This document shows positions 17,591 through 26,160 of a stretch of 64,000 nucleotides of DNA, in pieces. Numbering within the stretch: position 1 is the first letter of the stretch; each line of letters opens with the position of its first letter. Under the pieces are notes generated by a model. It was not told the DNA's origin and searched no databases. It saw only the letters and a list, made by a program, of their open reading frames with translations. Location: NCBI RefSeq assembly GCF_006442965.1, contig NZ_VFWX01000004.1, positions 248,001 to 312,000 on the forward strand, in the 5' to 3' direction. The stretch is from Mesorhizobium sp. CU3 (GTDB taxonomy: Bacteria; Pseudomonadota; Alphaproteobacteria; Rhizobiales; Rhizobiaceae). The translations under genes and the position numbers were made by a program.

Positions 17591-17731
17591 GTCTGCGCTT
17601 TCACACGTCCCGCATAGCCTACCACCTTGACCCCTTGGCGATTGCCATGTTTTTCCGGCATGGTTTTGATGCCCCACGTGCATCGACGCATGTCAGCTTC
17701 GCGTTCTATTTCGCTGATCCGGAGCTGCGCG

Positions 17732-19078
17732 TTACATCATGTTCCTGATGTCGGCCGCAAAAGTCGGAAAGGCGCAGACCGTCTCGGCAAGTTCTTGTGC
17801 CGGGATGCCGTGCTTCATCGCGAGCGCGAAAATGTGGATGAGTTCCTCGCCGGCATGGCCGACCAGGTGAGCCCCGAGGATCTTGCCTGTCGCTTCCTCC
17901 ACGATGATCTTCGACCACGCAACCGCCTCCGCGTAGGTCCTGGCGGAAAGCCAGCCTCGCATATCATTCAGGTGCACGTTGACCGTGAAGCCGCGTTCCC
18001 TCGCCTTGGCCTCTGTTAGGCCGACGGTTGCTACGGCTGGAATGCTATAGAGAGAGGCAGGTATGTGACTGTAATCGGGCCTATGCTTCGGGCCTGCGAC
18101 GATGTTGCGGCCGACAATCCCGCCCTCATAGGTCGCGACCGGCGAAAGCTGCGGAGAGTTCCAGACTGCATCTCCGCAGACATAGACGTCCGGGTTGGAA
18201 CGTGAGCGCAGATGATCGTCGATCTCGATGCGGCCTTCGCGATGCACGATGACACCCGCCCCAAGATCAAGGCTCTCGACATTGGCCACCCGCCCGGCGC
18301 AATTGACGGCCCGATCAGTATCGACCGAGCATTCAACGCCATCCTTCGCAAAGCTCACTCGCAGTCGCCCGTCGGCCTCCTCTATCTTCCTGACCCAGGC
18401 CTTGGTGTGAATGCCGATCCCCAACCGCTCGCTCTCATCAAGCAGTTGAGCAACGGCATCCTCGTCGAAGCCTCCCAGAAGTTGCGGCAGCGCCTCCAGG
18501 ATGGTGACTTCGACGCCGGCGCGAGCGTAGACATGCCCGAGTTCGAACGCGATAACGCCGCCGCCGATGAACACAACGGCGCGAGGCAGCGTCGGATCGC
18601 TCAGCACCTCGTCGGATGTGATCAGGAATTCCGAGCCGGGGATCGGCAGCGGGCGCGGCATTGAACCTGTGGCGATGACGATGTTCCTGGCCTCGAGTTC
18701 TCTACTCCCCACACGAATGGCATTGCTGGCGATGAATGCGGCCTCGCCATGGATGACATCGACGCCTCGCCTGGCCATCAATCCGGACAGCCGGGACGGG
18801 ATATCCCTGATGATTTCCTTTTCCCGCTCGATCAAGGCTCGCCAGTCGAGCCTCGGCGGATCGATTTTGATTGCATGATTGCCGGCCCTTGCGATCTCGT
18901 CGAGCGCGTGAGCCGCAGCAACCAGCACCTTCTTTGGCGTGCAGCCACGATTGGGACAGGTGCCGCCGAGATCGCGAGCCTCTATCATGGCGACGGAAAG
19001 TCCGGCGGCGCGTGTCGCGACGGTTACGCCCATTCCAGCGTTGCCGCCGCCCAGGATCACGACATCATACTTTTCCAT
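17732..19078 (-). CDS. FAD-dependent pyridine nucleotide-disulfide oxidoreductase (mercuric reductase/RclA-like)
   Basis: The product has 448 residues with the full class I fold: FAD-binding VVILGGGNAGMG (6-17), redox pair GGTCPNRGCTPKK (Cys41 and Cys46), NAD-binding VVFIGGGVIAFELG, YVCGDA, then a dimerisation domain. The usual C-terminal HPT active-site stretch reads FPT (437-439), so the catalytic His of glutathione reductase and lipoamide dehydrogenase is missing, as in some RclA- or soluble transhydrogenase-like relatives. It is last in a leftward run after ndh, patatin and bdhA genes. The acceptor is unknown. Confidence 0.85.
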   Translation of the reverse strand: MEKYDVVILGGGNAGMGVTVATRAAGLSVAMIEARDLGGTCPNRGCTPKKVLVAAAHALDEIARAGNHAIKIDPPRLDWRALIEREKEIIRDIPSRLSGLMARRGVDVIHGEAAFIASNAIRVGSRELEARNIVIATGSMPRPLPIPGSEFLITSDEVLSDPTLPRAVVFIGGGVIAFELGHVYARAGVEVTILEALPQLLGGFDEDAVAQLLDESERLGIGIHTKAWVRKIEEADGRLRVSFAKDGVECSVDTDRAVNCAGRVANVESLDLGAGVIVHREGRIEIDDHLRSRSNPDVYVCGDAVWNSPQLSPVATYEGGIVGRNIVAGPKHRPDYSHIPASLYSIPAVATVGLTEAKARERGFTVNVHLNDMRGWLSARTYAEAVAWSKIIVEEATGKILGAHLVGHAGEELIHIFALAMKHGIPAQELAETVCAFPTFAADIRNMM

Positions 19079-19096
19079 CCCACCGCCTCCGCCGCG

Positions 19097-20491
19097 CTAA
19101 TGAAGCTTGATCCGCGGTCTGGCGCGCCTCAGGATCATCTCGCCGATCGAGGCCAGCATTGTCTTTCCCAGCCCGTGAACCGCCTTGAGATGCATCTTGT
19201 GCAGCGAGCGATAGACCAGCCTTGCAACGAGCCCTTCGATTTTCAGTCCGCCGATCAGGCTGCCGAACGCACCGTAGTCGGCGAGCGACACGAGGGAGCC
19301 ATAGTCCCGGTAGCGATATGCCGGCGCGGCGTGCCCTGCGACACGCGCTGCAATCACCTTGACCATATGGCTAGCCTGCTGATGGGCCGTCTGGGCACGC
19401 GGCGGCAAGGCGTTGCCTTCGCCCGGCAGCACGCAATTCGCGCAGTCGCCAATCGCAAATACATTTTCGTCTGCACCCGTGCGCAAGGTTTCGTCGACCA
19501 CCAGCCGGTTGATGCGATCGGTCTCGAGACCATCGAGGCTCTTCAGGAAATCGGGCGCCTTGATTCCGGCCGCCCAGACCACCAATTCGGCCGGCACAAA
19601 GAGCTTGTCGCCAAGCCGGATACCATCTTCGGTCACTTCGGTGACCTCGATCCCGCAGCGTATCACGACGCCCAGCTTGATCAGCAAGCGCGCGGTGGCC
19701 TGCGCCATAGGCTCGGGCAGCGCAGGCAGAATTCTCGGGCCGGCTTCGACGATCGTGATGCGGATCAGCCTTTCGAAATCGATGTTGTCGAGATTGTGCG
19801 ACGCAATCTCGCGCATCGACTTGTGCAGTTCCGCTGCCAGCTCGACGCCCGTGGCGCCGGCGCCGACGATGACGCAATGAAGCTGGCCAGGGGAAAGCTG
19901 CCCGTATTGCGCGTTGGCGCGCAGGCATGCGTCGATCATGCGCTTGTTGAACCGCGCGGCCTGCCCTGCTGTGTCGAGCGAAATGGCATGGCGCGCGGCG
20001 CCCGGCGTGCCGAAATCGTTGCTCACGCTGCCGACGGCCATGACCAGCGTGTCATAGCCCAGAACACGCGGCGGGATGACCTGGCGACCGTCATCGTCGA
20101 AGCTGGGCGCAACGAAAACCTGCCGTTTGGCGCGATCGATTCCGACGACCTCGCCGATGCGGTATCGGTAGCCGTGCCTGCTGGCATGGGCGATGTATTC
20201 GACCGCATCGTGCGATGCGCTCAGGGTGCCGGACGCCACCTCATGCAACAGCGGCTTCCAGATATGCGTGCGGTTGCGATCCACAAGCGTGACGGAAAGG
20301 CGCCGCTTGCCGAACCGGCGGCCAAGGCGCGTCGCCAGCTCGAGCCCACCGGCGCCGCCGCCGACGATCACCACGCGATGCAACGATTTGTCGGCATGAG
20401 ACGGCGTCTCGGCGATCGTGCGGAAGAGCGCCGCATCGTTGGCGAGCACTGCTTCGGGAACCAATCGCATGCCGGGGGTGATGATCTGCAT
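19097..20491 (-). CDS. ndh: Type II NADH dehydrogenase
   Basis: The product has 464 residues. A 37-residue N-terminal stretch precedes the FAD-binding HRVVIVGGGAGGLELATRLG (38-57); a second dinucleotide site reads CVIVGAGATGVELAAEL, and FAIGDCAN contacts FAD. A basic and hydrophobic C-terminal tail could anchor it to the membrane. This is the non-proton-pumping NADH:quinone oxidoreductase family. It sits 38 bp downstream of a patatin gene and 18 bp upstream of the disulfide oxidoreductase, all leftward, so it could reoxidise NADH made by BdhA. The ATG follows GCGGAG. Confidence 0.88.
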   Translation of the reverse strand: MQIITPGMRLVPEAVLANDAALFRTIAETPSHADKSLHRVVIVGGGAGGLELATRLGRRFGKRRLSVTLVDRNRTHIWKPLLHEVASGTLSASHDAVEYIAHASRHGYRYRIGEVVGIDRAKRQVFVAPSFDDDGRQVIPPRVLGYDTLVMAVGSVSNDFGTPGAARHAISLDTAGQAARFNKRMIDACLRANAQYGQLSPGQLHCVIVGAGATGVELAAELHKSMREIASHNLDNIDFERLIRITIVEAGPRILPALPEPMAQATARLLIKLGVVIRCGIEVTEVTEDGIRLGDKLFVPAELVVWAAGIKAPDFLKSLDGLETDRINRLVVDETLRTGADENVFAIGDCANCVLPGEGNALPPRAQTAHQQASHMVKVIAARVAGHAAPAYRYRDYGSLVSLADYGAFGSLIGGLKIEGLVARLVYRSLHKMHLKAVHGLGKTMLASIGEMILRRARPRIKLH

Positions 20492-20529
20492 TGGTGCACT
20501 CCGCTGCGTTCCAGGACCCGTCTATCCGG

Positions 20530-21681
20530 TCACTCTTGCGACTCGTGGATTACGATGCCCTGCAGCATGTCGACCTCGCATTCCCACGGCTTGTCCGTCA
20601 GCACGCGTTGCCCATGCTCGTAGCCCGCCTGCCAGCGCGTGCGGATGCCCGAGCGGGTGAAGTCGATGTCCTTGGTGTGGTCCTCGCCGTCCAGACGTGG
20701 CGAAAGCAGGCGCACGAGATGCATGACCGACGGGCAGCCATAGGAGGCGAGCTCCTTGAACATCGGATCCTCGCGACGTTCCTCGGGCACGAGCCTTCCC
20801 ATTTCACGCACGACATGCCGCAACCGATGCAGCTGCTCTTGCCGTGCCACGTGGCTGCGGCCGCGGCTGGCGTATTGAAGGTCCTTCTGGCGGCCCATGA
20901 CCTGCCAGATCGATTTCGGCTCGGTGGCGCGGGGCTGCCACATATTGACCGCGAAAATCAGGGCGTCGCGCCGCGGACGCTCGTCCAGCACGACCTCAAT
21001 CGGCGTGTTGGAATAGATGCCGCCGTCCCAATAGGGCTCGCCGTCGATGCATATTGCGGGAAACGCCGGCGGCAGGGCGCCCGACGCCATGATATGGGCC
21101 GCCGACAGGATCATCTCGCGCGTGTCGAAATATTTGAGCTCGCTGGTGTTCACGTTGACCGCGCCGACCGTCAGCCGCGTGTGGCGCCCGTTGAGGTAGT
21201 CGAAATCGATCAGGTCATTCAGCGTCCTCTTGAGCGGATCGGTGGTGTAATAGGATGCGTTCTCGACACCGACCTCGCGGTTGACCCCAAACATGGCACT
21301 TGGGTTCGGTTCGAAGAACCCCGGAATGCCGCGCATTACAGTTCCCATGTTGGCAAAGATGTTGCTCGGAACCATCATCCGGAAAAACTCATCGAACGGA
21401 CTGCTGCGGCCAACGCCGTCCCAGAATTCCTGGAGCCTGGGCAGACGATCGCCGGGCTGGTTCCCGGCAATCAGCGCGGCATTGATGGCGCCGATAGAGG
21501 TGCCGATGACCCAATCCGGTTCGATGCCGCCCTCCACCAGTGCCTGATAGACGCCGGCCTGATAGGCGCCGAGCGCGCCGCCGCCTTGCAGGACAAGAAC
21601 GGTCTGGCGCTTGCCTTCACCCTGATGATCTGTCGCCGGTTCCGCCTGCGGGCCGGACAGGTTTTGCGCGATCTTGTTCAT
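20530..21681 (-). CDS. Patatin-like phospholipase next to bdhA
   Basis: The product has 383 residues. The oxyanion hole is LQGGGALGAYQAG (31-43), the nucleophile elbow GTSIG has Ser62, and the dyad Asp219 is in DGGIYSNTP. All catalytic parts of a patatin lipase are therefore present. The ATG at 21681 follows AGAGGAG. It lies 22 bp downstream of bdhA, an arrangement like the bdhA-patD pair described in Legionella, which links it to polyhydroxybutyrate turnover. Substrate (lipid or polyester) is not shown by the sequence. Confidence 0.87.
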   Translation of the reverse strand: MNKIAQNLSGPQAEPATDHQGEGKRQTVLVLQGGGALGAYQAGVYQALVEGGIEPDWVIGTSIGAINAALIAGNQPGDRLPRLQEFWDGVGRSSPFDEFFRMMVPSNIFANMGTVMRGIPGFFEPNPSAMFGVNREVGVENASYYTTDPLKRTLNDLIDFDYLNGRHTRLTVGAVNVNTSELKYFDTREMILSAAHIMASGALPPAFPAICIDGEPYWDGGIYSNTPIEVVLDERPRRDALIFAVNMWQPRATEPKSIWQVMGRQKDLQYASRGRSHVARQEQLHRLRHVVREMGRLVPEERREDPMFKELASYGCPSVMHLVRLLSPRLDGEDHTKDIDFTRSGIRTRWQAGYEHGQRVLTDKPWECEVDMLQGIVIHESQE

Positions 21682-21703
21682 GGCCTTCGCTCCTCTTGCG
21701 GCT

Positions 21704-22486
21704 CTAGTGAGCGGTCCAGCCGCCTTCGATCGGCATGACGGCGCCGGTGATCGAGGCTGCGTCGTCCGACGCCAGGAACAGGCAGAGCGCGGCGACCTGC
21801 TCGACCGTGACGAACTGCTTGGTCGGCTGTGCCGCCAACAGGACATCCTTGATCACCTGCTGTTCGGTGATCCCGCGGGCCTTGGCCGTGTCCGGTATCT
21901 GCTTTTCGACCAGCGGGGTCAGCACGTAGCCGGGGCAAACGGCGTTGACCGTGATGCCTTGCTCGGCAACCTCCAGCGCGACGGTCTTGGTCAGGCCGGC
22001 GACGCCGTGCTTGGCTGCGACATAGGCGGACTTGTAGGGCGATGCGACGAGCGCGTGCGCCGATGCGACGTTGATGATGCGGCCCCATTTGCGCACCTTC
22101 ATCGCCTGCAAGGCGCGCCGGATCGTATAGAACGACGACATCAGATCGATCGCCACGACCGCTTCCCATTTCTCGATCGGAAAGTCGTCGATCGGCGCGA
22201 CGTGCTGAATGCCGGCGTTGTTGACCAATATGTCGACGGCACCGAACTCGATGATGGCCTTATCCATCATCGCGGTGATTGCCTCGCCCTTGCTCATATC
22301 GGCATTGTCGTATCGAACGGCGACCCCATGATCGTCGGCGAGCTTCGCCCGCAGGCGTTCGATCTCGGCGGCGTCGCCGAAGCCGTTCAAGACGATGTTG
22401 CAGCCCTTGGCCGCGAAGGCCTCGGCAATGCCTTGCCCGATGCCACTGGTCGAACCGGTGATGAGAGCTGTCTTGCCTTCGAGCAT
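21704..22486 (-). CDS. bdhA: 3-hydroxybutyrate dehydrogenase
   Basis: The product has 260 residues and is a classical short-chain dehydrogenase: TGSTSGIG (10-17), NNAGIQHVAPID, and catalytic Ser142, Tyr155 and Lys159. Its length and the motifs IQHVAPI and PYKSAYVAAKHG match BdhA, which turns 3-hydroxybutyrate into acetoacetate with NAD and takes part in polyhydroxybutyrate use. It heads a leftward run of four genes: bdhA, patatin, ndh and disulfide oxidoreductase. A LysR gene is divergent 246 bp away and is the likely regulator. Confidence 0.92.
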   Translation of the reverse strand: MLEGKTALITGSTSGIGQGIAEAFAAKGCNIVLNGFGDAAEIERLRAKLADDHGVAVRYDNADMSKGEAITAMMDKAIIEFGAVDILVNNAGIQHVAPIDDFPIEKWEAVVAIDLMSSFYTIRRALQAMKVRKWGRIINVASAHALVASPYKSAYVAAKHGVAGLTKTVALEVAEQGITVNAVCPGYVLTPLVEKQIPDTAKARGITEQQVIKDVLLAAQPTKQFVTVEQVAALCLFLASDDAASITGAVMPIEGGWTAH

Positions 22487-22732
22487 CGTCTTGTCCTTCT
22501 GATTGAGCCGCCGGGCGCGAGCCCCCGGGTCTTGGTCTGACGATTAGTATGGTGAACCGCCGCATGCTGGGGAAATGCCGTTGAGACATGGATTCGATAG
22601 CCGACGGTCAGACCGTTGGCTTAGGCCATGGACGTCGATCGACCGAGCGGGTTGTTTGACGTAAGGGCAGCTAGTAAGATTGCCTGGCAACGCCGGCCGT
22701 GCCTTATGCGCGTCCAATGAGGGAAGCGTGCA

Positions 22733-23644
22733 GTGGAGATCAGCCAGGTCCGATACTTCTTGGCCGTCGCCAAGGAGCTGAATTTCACCAGGGCAGCCGA
22801 GCAGTGCAATGTCACGCAGCCCGCGCTGTCGCGCGCCATCAAACTTTTGGAAGACGAATTCGGCGGACCGCTTTTCCACCGCGAGCGCCGCTTCACGCAC
22901 CTCACCGAACTCGGCCGCATGGTCGAGACCTATCTCGAGGGCGTCTTCGAAAACTCGCGCCAGGCAAAGCAGATCGCCGAGCAATATGTCACCCTGAAAA
23001 AGATGCCGCTCAAGGTCGGCATCATGAGCACGATCGCTCCAGACGAGATCATCGAGCTGATCGCGGCCGTGCGCACGCACCACCCGGGCGTCGAGTTGCA
23101 CCTTTGCGACGCAGACGCGGTGAGCCTCAGGAAGAGGTTGCTGGAGGGAGAACTCGAGGCCGCCATCTATGCGCTGCCTTCAGACGTCCCCGACGAAGAA
23201 GTGCACTCCCTGCCGCTCTTCCAAGAGCAGATGGTGATGGCTGTTCACCTGACCCATCGCCTAGCCAACCAGCGCGCAGTGCGGGTCAAGGATATGAGCA
23301 ACGAAAGCTACATCCATCGCAACAATTGCGAGTTTGCCGGCTACGCGGACGCCATCCTCGCCGAGCAAGGCGTTACGGTCAGTCCAGTCTACTGGAGCGA
23401 TCGTGACGACTGGACACTGGCGATGATCGCGGCCGGACTCGGTTTCGGCTTCATGCCCGAGCACACCGCCAAGCATCCTGGTGTGGTTCCCCTGCCGATC
23501 ACCGATCCGGAATTCTGGCGCGAGGTCAACCTCGTCACAGTCCGCGGCCGCAGGCATTCGCCTGCGGTCGGCGCACTGGTGCGCGAGGCCACGCAGAAGA
23601 AATGGTTCGGCGAGCGCGTGAAGACGCTGTCCGCCGCCGAATAG
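22733..23644 (+). CDS. LysR-family regulator divergent from bdhA (paralogue group)
   Basis: The product has 303 residues from a GTG start preceded by GAGGGAAG. The HTH is FTRAAEQCNVTQPALSRAIK, with a Cys shared by the two paralogues in this window. The effector domain is PBP-like. Its divergent place relative to the four-gene bdhA run makes it the probable controller. The Cys in the DNA-binding part is in a position different from OxyR's redox cysteines; whether it senses oxidants is untested. Confidence 0.9.
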   Translation: MEISQVRYFLAVAKELNFTRAAEQCNVTQPALSRAIKLLEDEFGGPLFHRERRFTHLTELGRMVETYLEGVFENSRQAKQIAEQYVTLKKMPLKVGIMSTIAPDEIIELIAAVRTHHPGVELHLCDADAVSLRKRLLEGELEAAIYALPSDVPDEEVHSLPLFQEQMVMAVHLTHRLANQRAVRVKDMSNESYIHRNNCEFAGYADAILAEQGVTVSPVYWSDRDDWTLAMIAAGLGFGFMPEHTAKHPGVVPLPITDPEFWREVNLVTVRGRRHSPAVGALVREATQKKWFGERVKTLSAAE

Positions 23645-23691
23645 GTTCACCGGCTGCTTGTTTTGCATATCCGGGCAAAGCGTCTCCGCGC

Positions 23692-24156
23692 TCAGTTCTT
23701 TTTGACGGTCGAGGTCACCGACTGAATGACTTCGGTCGCCATCTTGAACTGCGCCTGGCGATCGGTGATGCCGTGCCGCTTGGCGATCCAGTCGAAATCG
23801 CTGTAGGCGGCATATACCGAGCCGTCCGCGGTCTGGTAGACAAGCACGCGCACAGGCCAGTCGAGCCCGGCCTCGGGATTAGATGTGATGAACGTGGTGC
23901 CGAGCGCCGGATTGCCGAACATCACGAGCCGCGACGGCCTCACGTCGTTGCCGGCGTTGTTGCCTAGCTGCGCCTGGTCGATGACGCCGAAGAACTTGAT
24001 GCCCTTCTTGAGCACATCCTTCTTGATGCGGGCGACGGTTTCGGTGACGGAATAGTCGCTCTTCACGGTGACGACGCCGTCCGATGCGACGGCCGGGAGG
24101 GCAACAGCCACCAGCACGGCGGCGCCTGCAAGTAGAGTTTTCAGGTGGTTGAACAT
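23692..24156 (-). CDS. DUF302 exported protein
   Basis: The product has 154 residues, with an N-terminal signal peptide (LLAGAAVLVAVALPAVASDG, cleaved near residue 25) and a DUF302 domain containing the SVTETVARIKKDVLKKGIKF and VYQTADGSVYAAYSDFDWIA stretches. DUF302 proteins are small, of unknown function, and common near redox and efflux genes. It is last in a leftward run after cupin and MFS genes (42 bp to the MFS stop). Confidence 0.85.
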   Translation of the reverse strand: MFNHLKTLLAGAAVLVAVALPAVASDGVVTVKSDYSVTETVARIKKDVLKKGIKFFGVIDQAQLGNNAGNDVRPSRLVMFGNPALGTTFITSNPEAGLDWPVRVLVYQTADGSVYAAYSDFDWIAKRHGITDRQAQFKMATEVIQSVTSTVKKN

Positions 24157-24198
24157 GTCAGTCTCCTTGGTTGGATAACGCTGTTTTCGGGTTGAGGC

Positions 24199-25401
24199 TC
24201 AGGACTTCGGCTTTTGCAGCACATGCGCGACCGCGATCGCGCCGGCGAGGACCACGGCAAGCACAGCCACGCAGGCGGTCCACCCGACGCGGTCGTAGAC
24301 CTGCCCGATGACAAAGCTGCCGGCGAGCCCACCGCCGTAGTAGGAAGCGAGATAGATGCCGCTCGCTGCGGCGCGGTCGCGCGACGCTGTCCGGCTGACG
24401 TGCCCGGTTGCGATCGCCTGCGCCAGGAAGGTGCCGATCGCGACCACCGCCATTCCTGCGAGGACGATGGGAAGGCTGGGTGCCAGAAGCAGAAGCAAAC
24501 CCACGATCGCCAGCCCAAGTGTCGCGCCAATCCCCGTCTTTGGACCGAGGACCGATGCCACACGCCCGGCAAGCGGCGTGGTCAGCATCGATGGCAGAAA
24601 GACGAAATAGACCGCACCCAGCGCCATCGGCGTCAACGACAGGGGCGTCGCGACGAGCTGAAAATTCACATAGGTGAACGTGCCGATAAAGACGAACAGG
24701 ATCAGGAAGCCGATCGCGAAACAGGCGCGCAGCTCGGCATTTTGCAGCGGAACCCTCCAGGCCGCGCTGGCAGGCCGTCCGTCCGGTTCTTCGCGCATCA
24801 TCGCCGAGGTCCTCTGCAAGGTGAACCAGACAAGGGCAGCCCCAAGCAAATTGAGGGCAGCGAAGGTCAGAAAGTTGGTAGAGATGCCGAACGTGTCGGC
24901 GACAGCGGCCGACATCAGGCGGCCGAAAAAGTTGCTGGCAACGTTGCCTGTCACATAGGCGGCGAGCGCGCCGGTCGTCTGCCGCGCCGAGAAATGCTCC
25001 GCCAGGTAGGCCATCGTGAGCGTGAACGCGGTCGACATGCAAAGGCCCTGCGCAACGCGCAGCAGGGCAAAGACGACAATGTTGTCCGTCTGCGAAAGCA
25101 GCGTCGTCGGTATCGCCAGGATAGCCAGGCTGGTCCAGATGCCGTTGCGGCGATCGATACCGCGTCCAAAGAGCGCGACGGCGATGCCCGCCACCGCCAT
25201 GCCGAAGGTGCTGGCGTTGACGGCGAAGCCCATCGTGGCGCGGCTGACGCCGAACTTTATCACCAACGAAGGCAGGATGGCCTGGGTGGCAAACAGGTCG
25301 ACGAGCGTCAGGAACGCAATCAGCGCGATCAGGCCGAAGCGCCAACTGTCCGCTGCCAGAATGCGAACCTGTGTCGGTTCGGTATGGTCACTCGTCGTCA
25401 T
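24199..25401 (-). CDS. MFS transporter (DHA1/YnfM-like)
   Basis: The product has 400 residues from the ATG at 25401, preceded by CGGAGCC; an in-frame TTG at 25431 is less likely. Twelve transmembrane segments are visible, with LVDLFATQAILPSLVIKFG in helix 1 and VASNFFGRLMSAAVADTFG in the first half. The arrangement is like drug:H+ antiporter-1 exporters such as YnfM. It lies between cupin and DUF302 genes in a leftward run. Substrate unknown. Confidence 0.82.
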   Translation of the reverse strand: MTTSDHTEPTQVRILAADSWRFGLIALIAFLTLVDLFATQAILPSLVIKFGVSRATMGFAVNASTFGMAVAGIAVALFGRGIDRRNGIWTSLAILAIPTTLLSQTDNIVVFALLRVAQGLCMSTAFTLTMAYLAEHFSARQTTGALAAYVTGNVASNFFGRLMSAAVADTFGISTNFLTFAALNLLGAALVWFTLQRTSAMMREEPDGRPASAAWRVPLQNAELRACFAIGFLILFVFIGTFTYVNFQLVATPLSLTPMALGAVYFVFLPSMLTTPLAGRVASVLGPKTGIGATLGLAIVGLLLLLAPSLPIVLAGMAVVAIGTFLAQAIATGHVSRTASRDRAAASGIYLASYYGGGLAGSFVIGQVYDRVGWTACVAVLAVVLAGAIAVAHVLQKPKS

Positions 25402-25487
25402 GACAGGCTCCGTTGCCACGTCCTCAGGCAATCACCCGAGGACGGGCTCTTGGTTGATGTCGGGATCCCTTCGCCGCGACGAGCGGC

Positions 25488-25970
25488 TCACATCATGTGA
25501 TCTTCGTGCATCGTCGGCGGCAGGACGTCGGCCGAATAGAGGACCGCCGGGACCTTGCCGTTGTTCTTCCACCAGTGCGCGAGCTGACCGAACTCGGCCG
25601 TCACGTCGCCTGCCGGATGTTCGATGCCGACCTTGCAGGTGCTGCGGTATTCGGTGATCGAACCCTCGACGACGAGGATGTTTGCCGGGCGGATATTGTG
25701 CTCATGCCACGGCACGACGCCGCCGGGCTGAACGACGAGCTTGCGAAGCCGCAGCATGTTGCCCTTCCAGGCCTCGCCCTTGCTGCTCAGGTCAATCGCG
25801 GAAAGCACCGTGTCGGTCACGCCGACCGGCTTGCTGGGGTGTTCCTGGATATCGGTGGCGGCTGCCTGGCCGGCAGGGCAGTCGCCTGCGAAAGCCGGCG
25901 CCGCGGACAATGCAGCGATCGCGGTAAGCATGCCCAGCGCGAACGCGACGTTGAGTTTCTTGGTAGCCAT
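25488..25970 (-). CDS. Exported cupin-domain protein
   Basis: The product has 160 residues. A signal peptide of about 28 residues ends at AFAGDCPAG. One cupin domain follows, with metal-type motif VPWHEHNIRPANILVVEGSI (near 86-105) carrying two His residues, and the second motif near HPAGDVTAEF. It would be a small periplasmic metal-binding protein. It is the first gene of a cupin-MFS-DUF302 run, 190 bp downstream of the LysR gene in the same direction. Confidence 0.82.
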   Translation of the reverse strand: MATKKLNVAFALGMLTAIAALSAAPAFAGDCPAGQAAATDIQEHPSKPVGVTDTVLSAIDLSSKGEAWKGNMLRLRKLVVQPGGVVPWHEHNIRPANILVVEGSITEYRSTCKVGIEHPAGDVTAEFGQLAHWWKNNGKVPAVLYSADVLPPTMHEDHMM

Positions 25971-26160
25971 CTCGTATTTCTCCTTTGTCGGTGCCCAATC
26001 GCGGGAGGCGGGGCATGAGAAGGAGAGTGGCCGGAGCCTGAATGAAAGAGAAATGCTGACTGGCTCTTAAATCGATACCTGAAAACTATCGTGGATCATC
26101 ACGCGACCGCAGGAACCAGAGCCACGATATAAATCATGGCGCAGACTTGTTATTCGATTT

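Noticed and set aside
18749..20623. A 624-codon plus-strand frame opposite ndh and the oxidoreductase
   Set aside because: It spans two real minus-strand genes and has no recognisable motif.
20530..21681. Patatin next to bdhA considered as a second degenerate patatin
   Set aside because: Its Ser62, Asp219 and oxyanion glycines are all intact.
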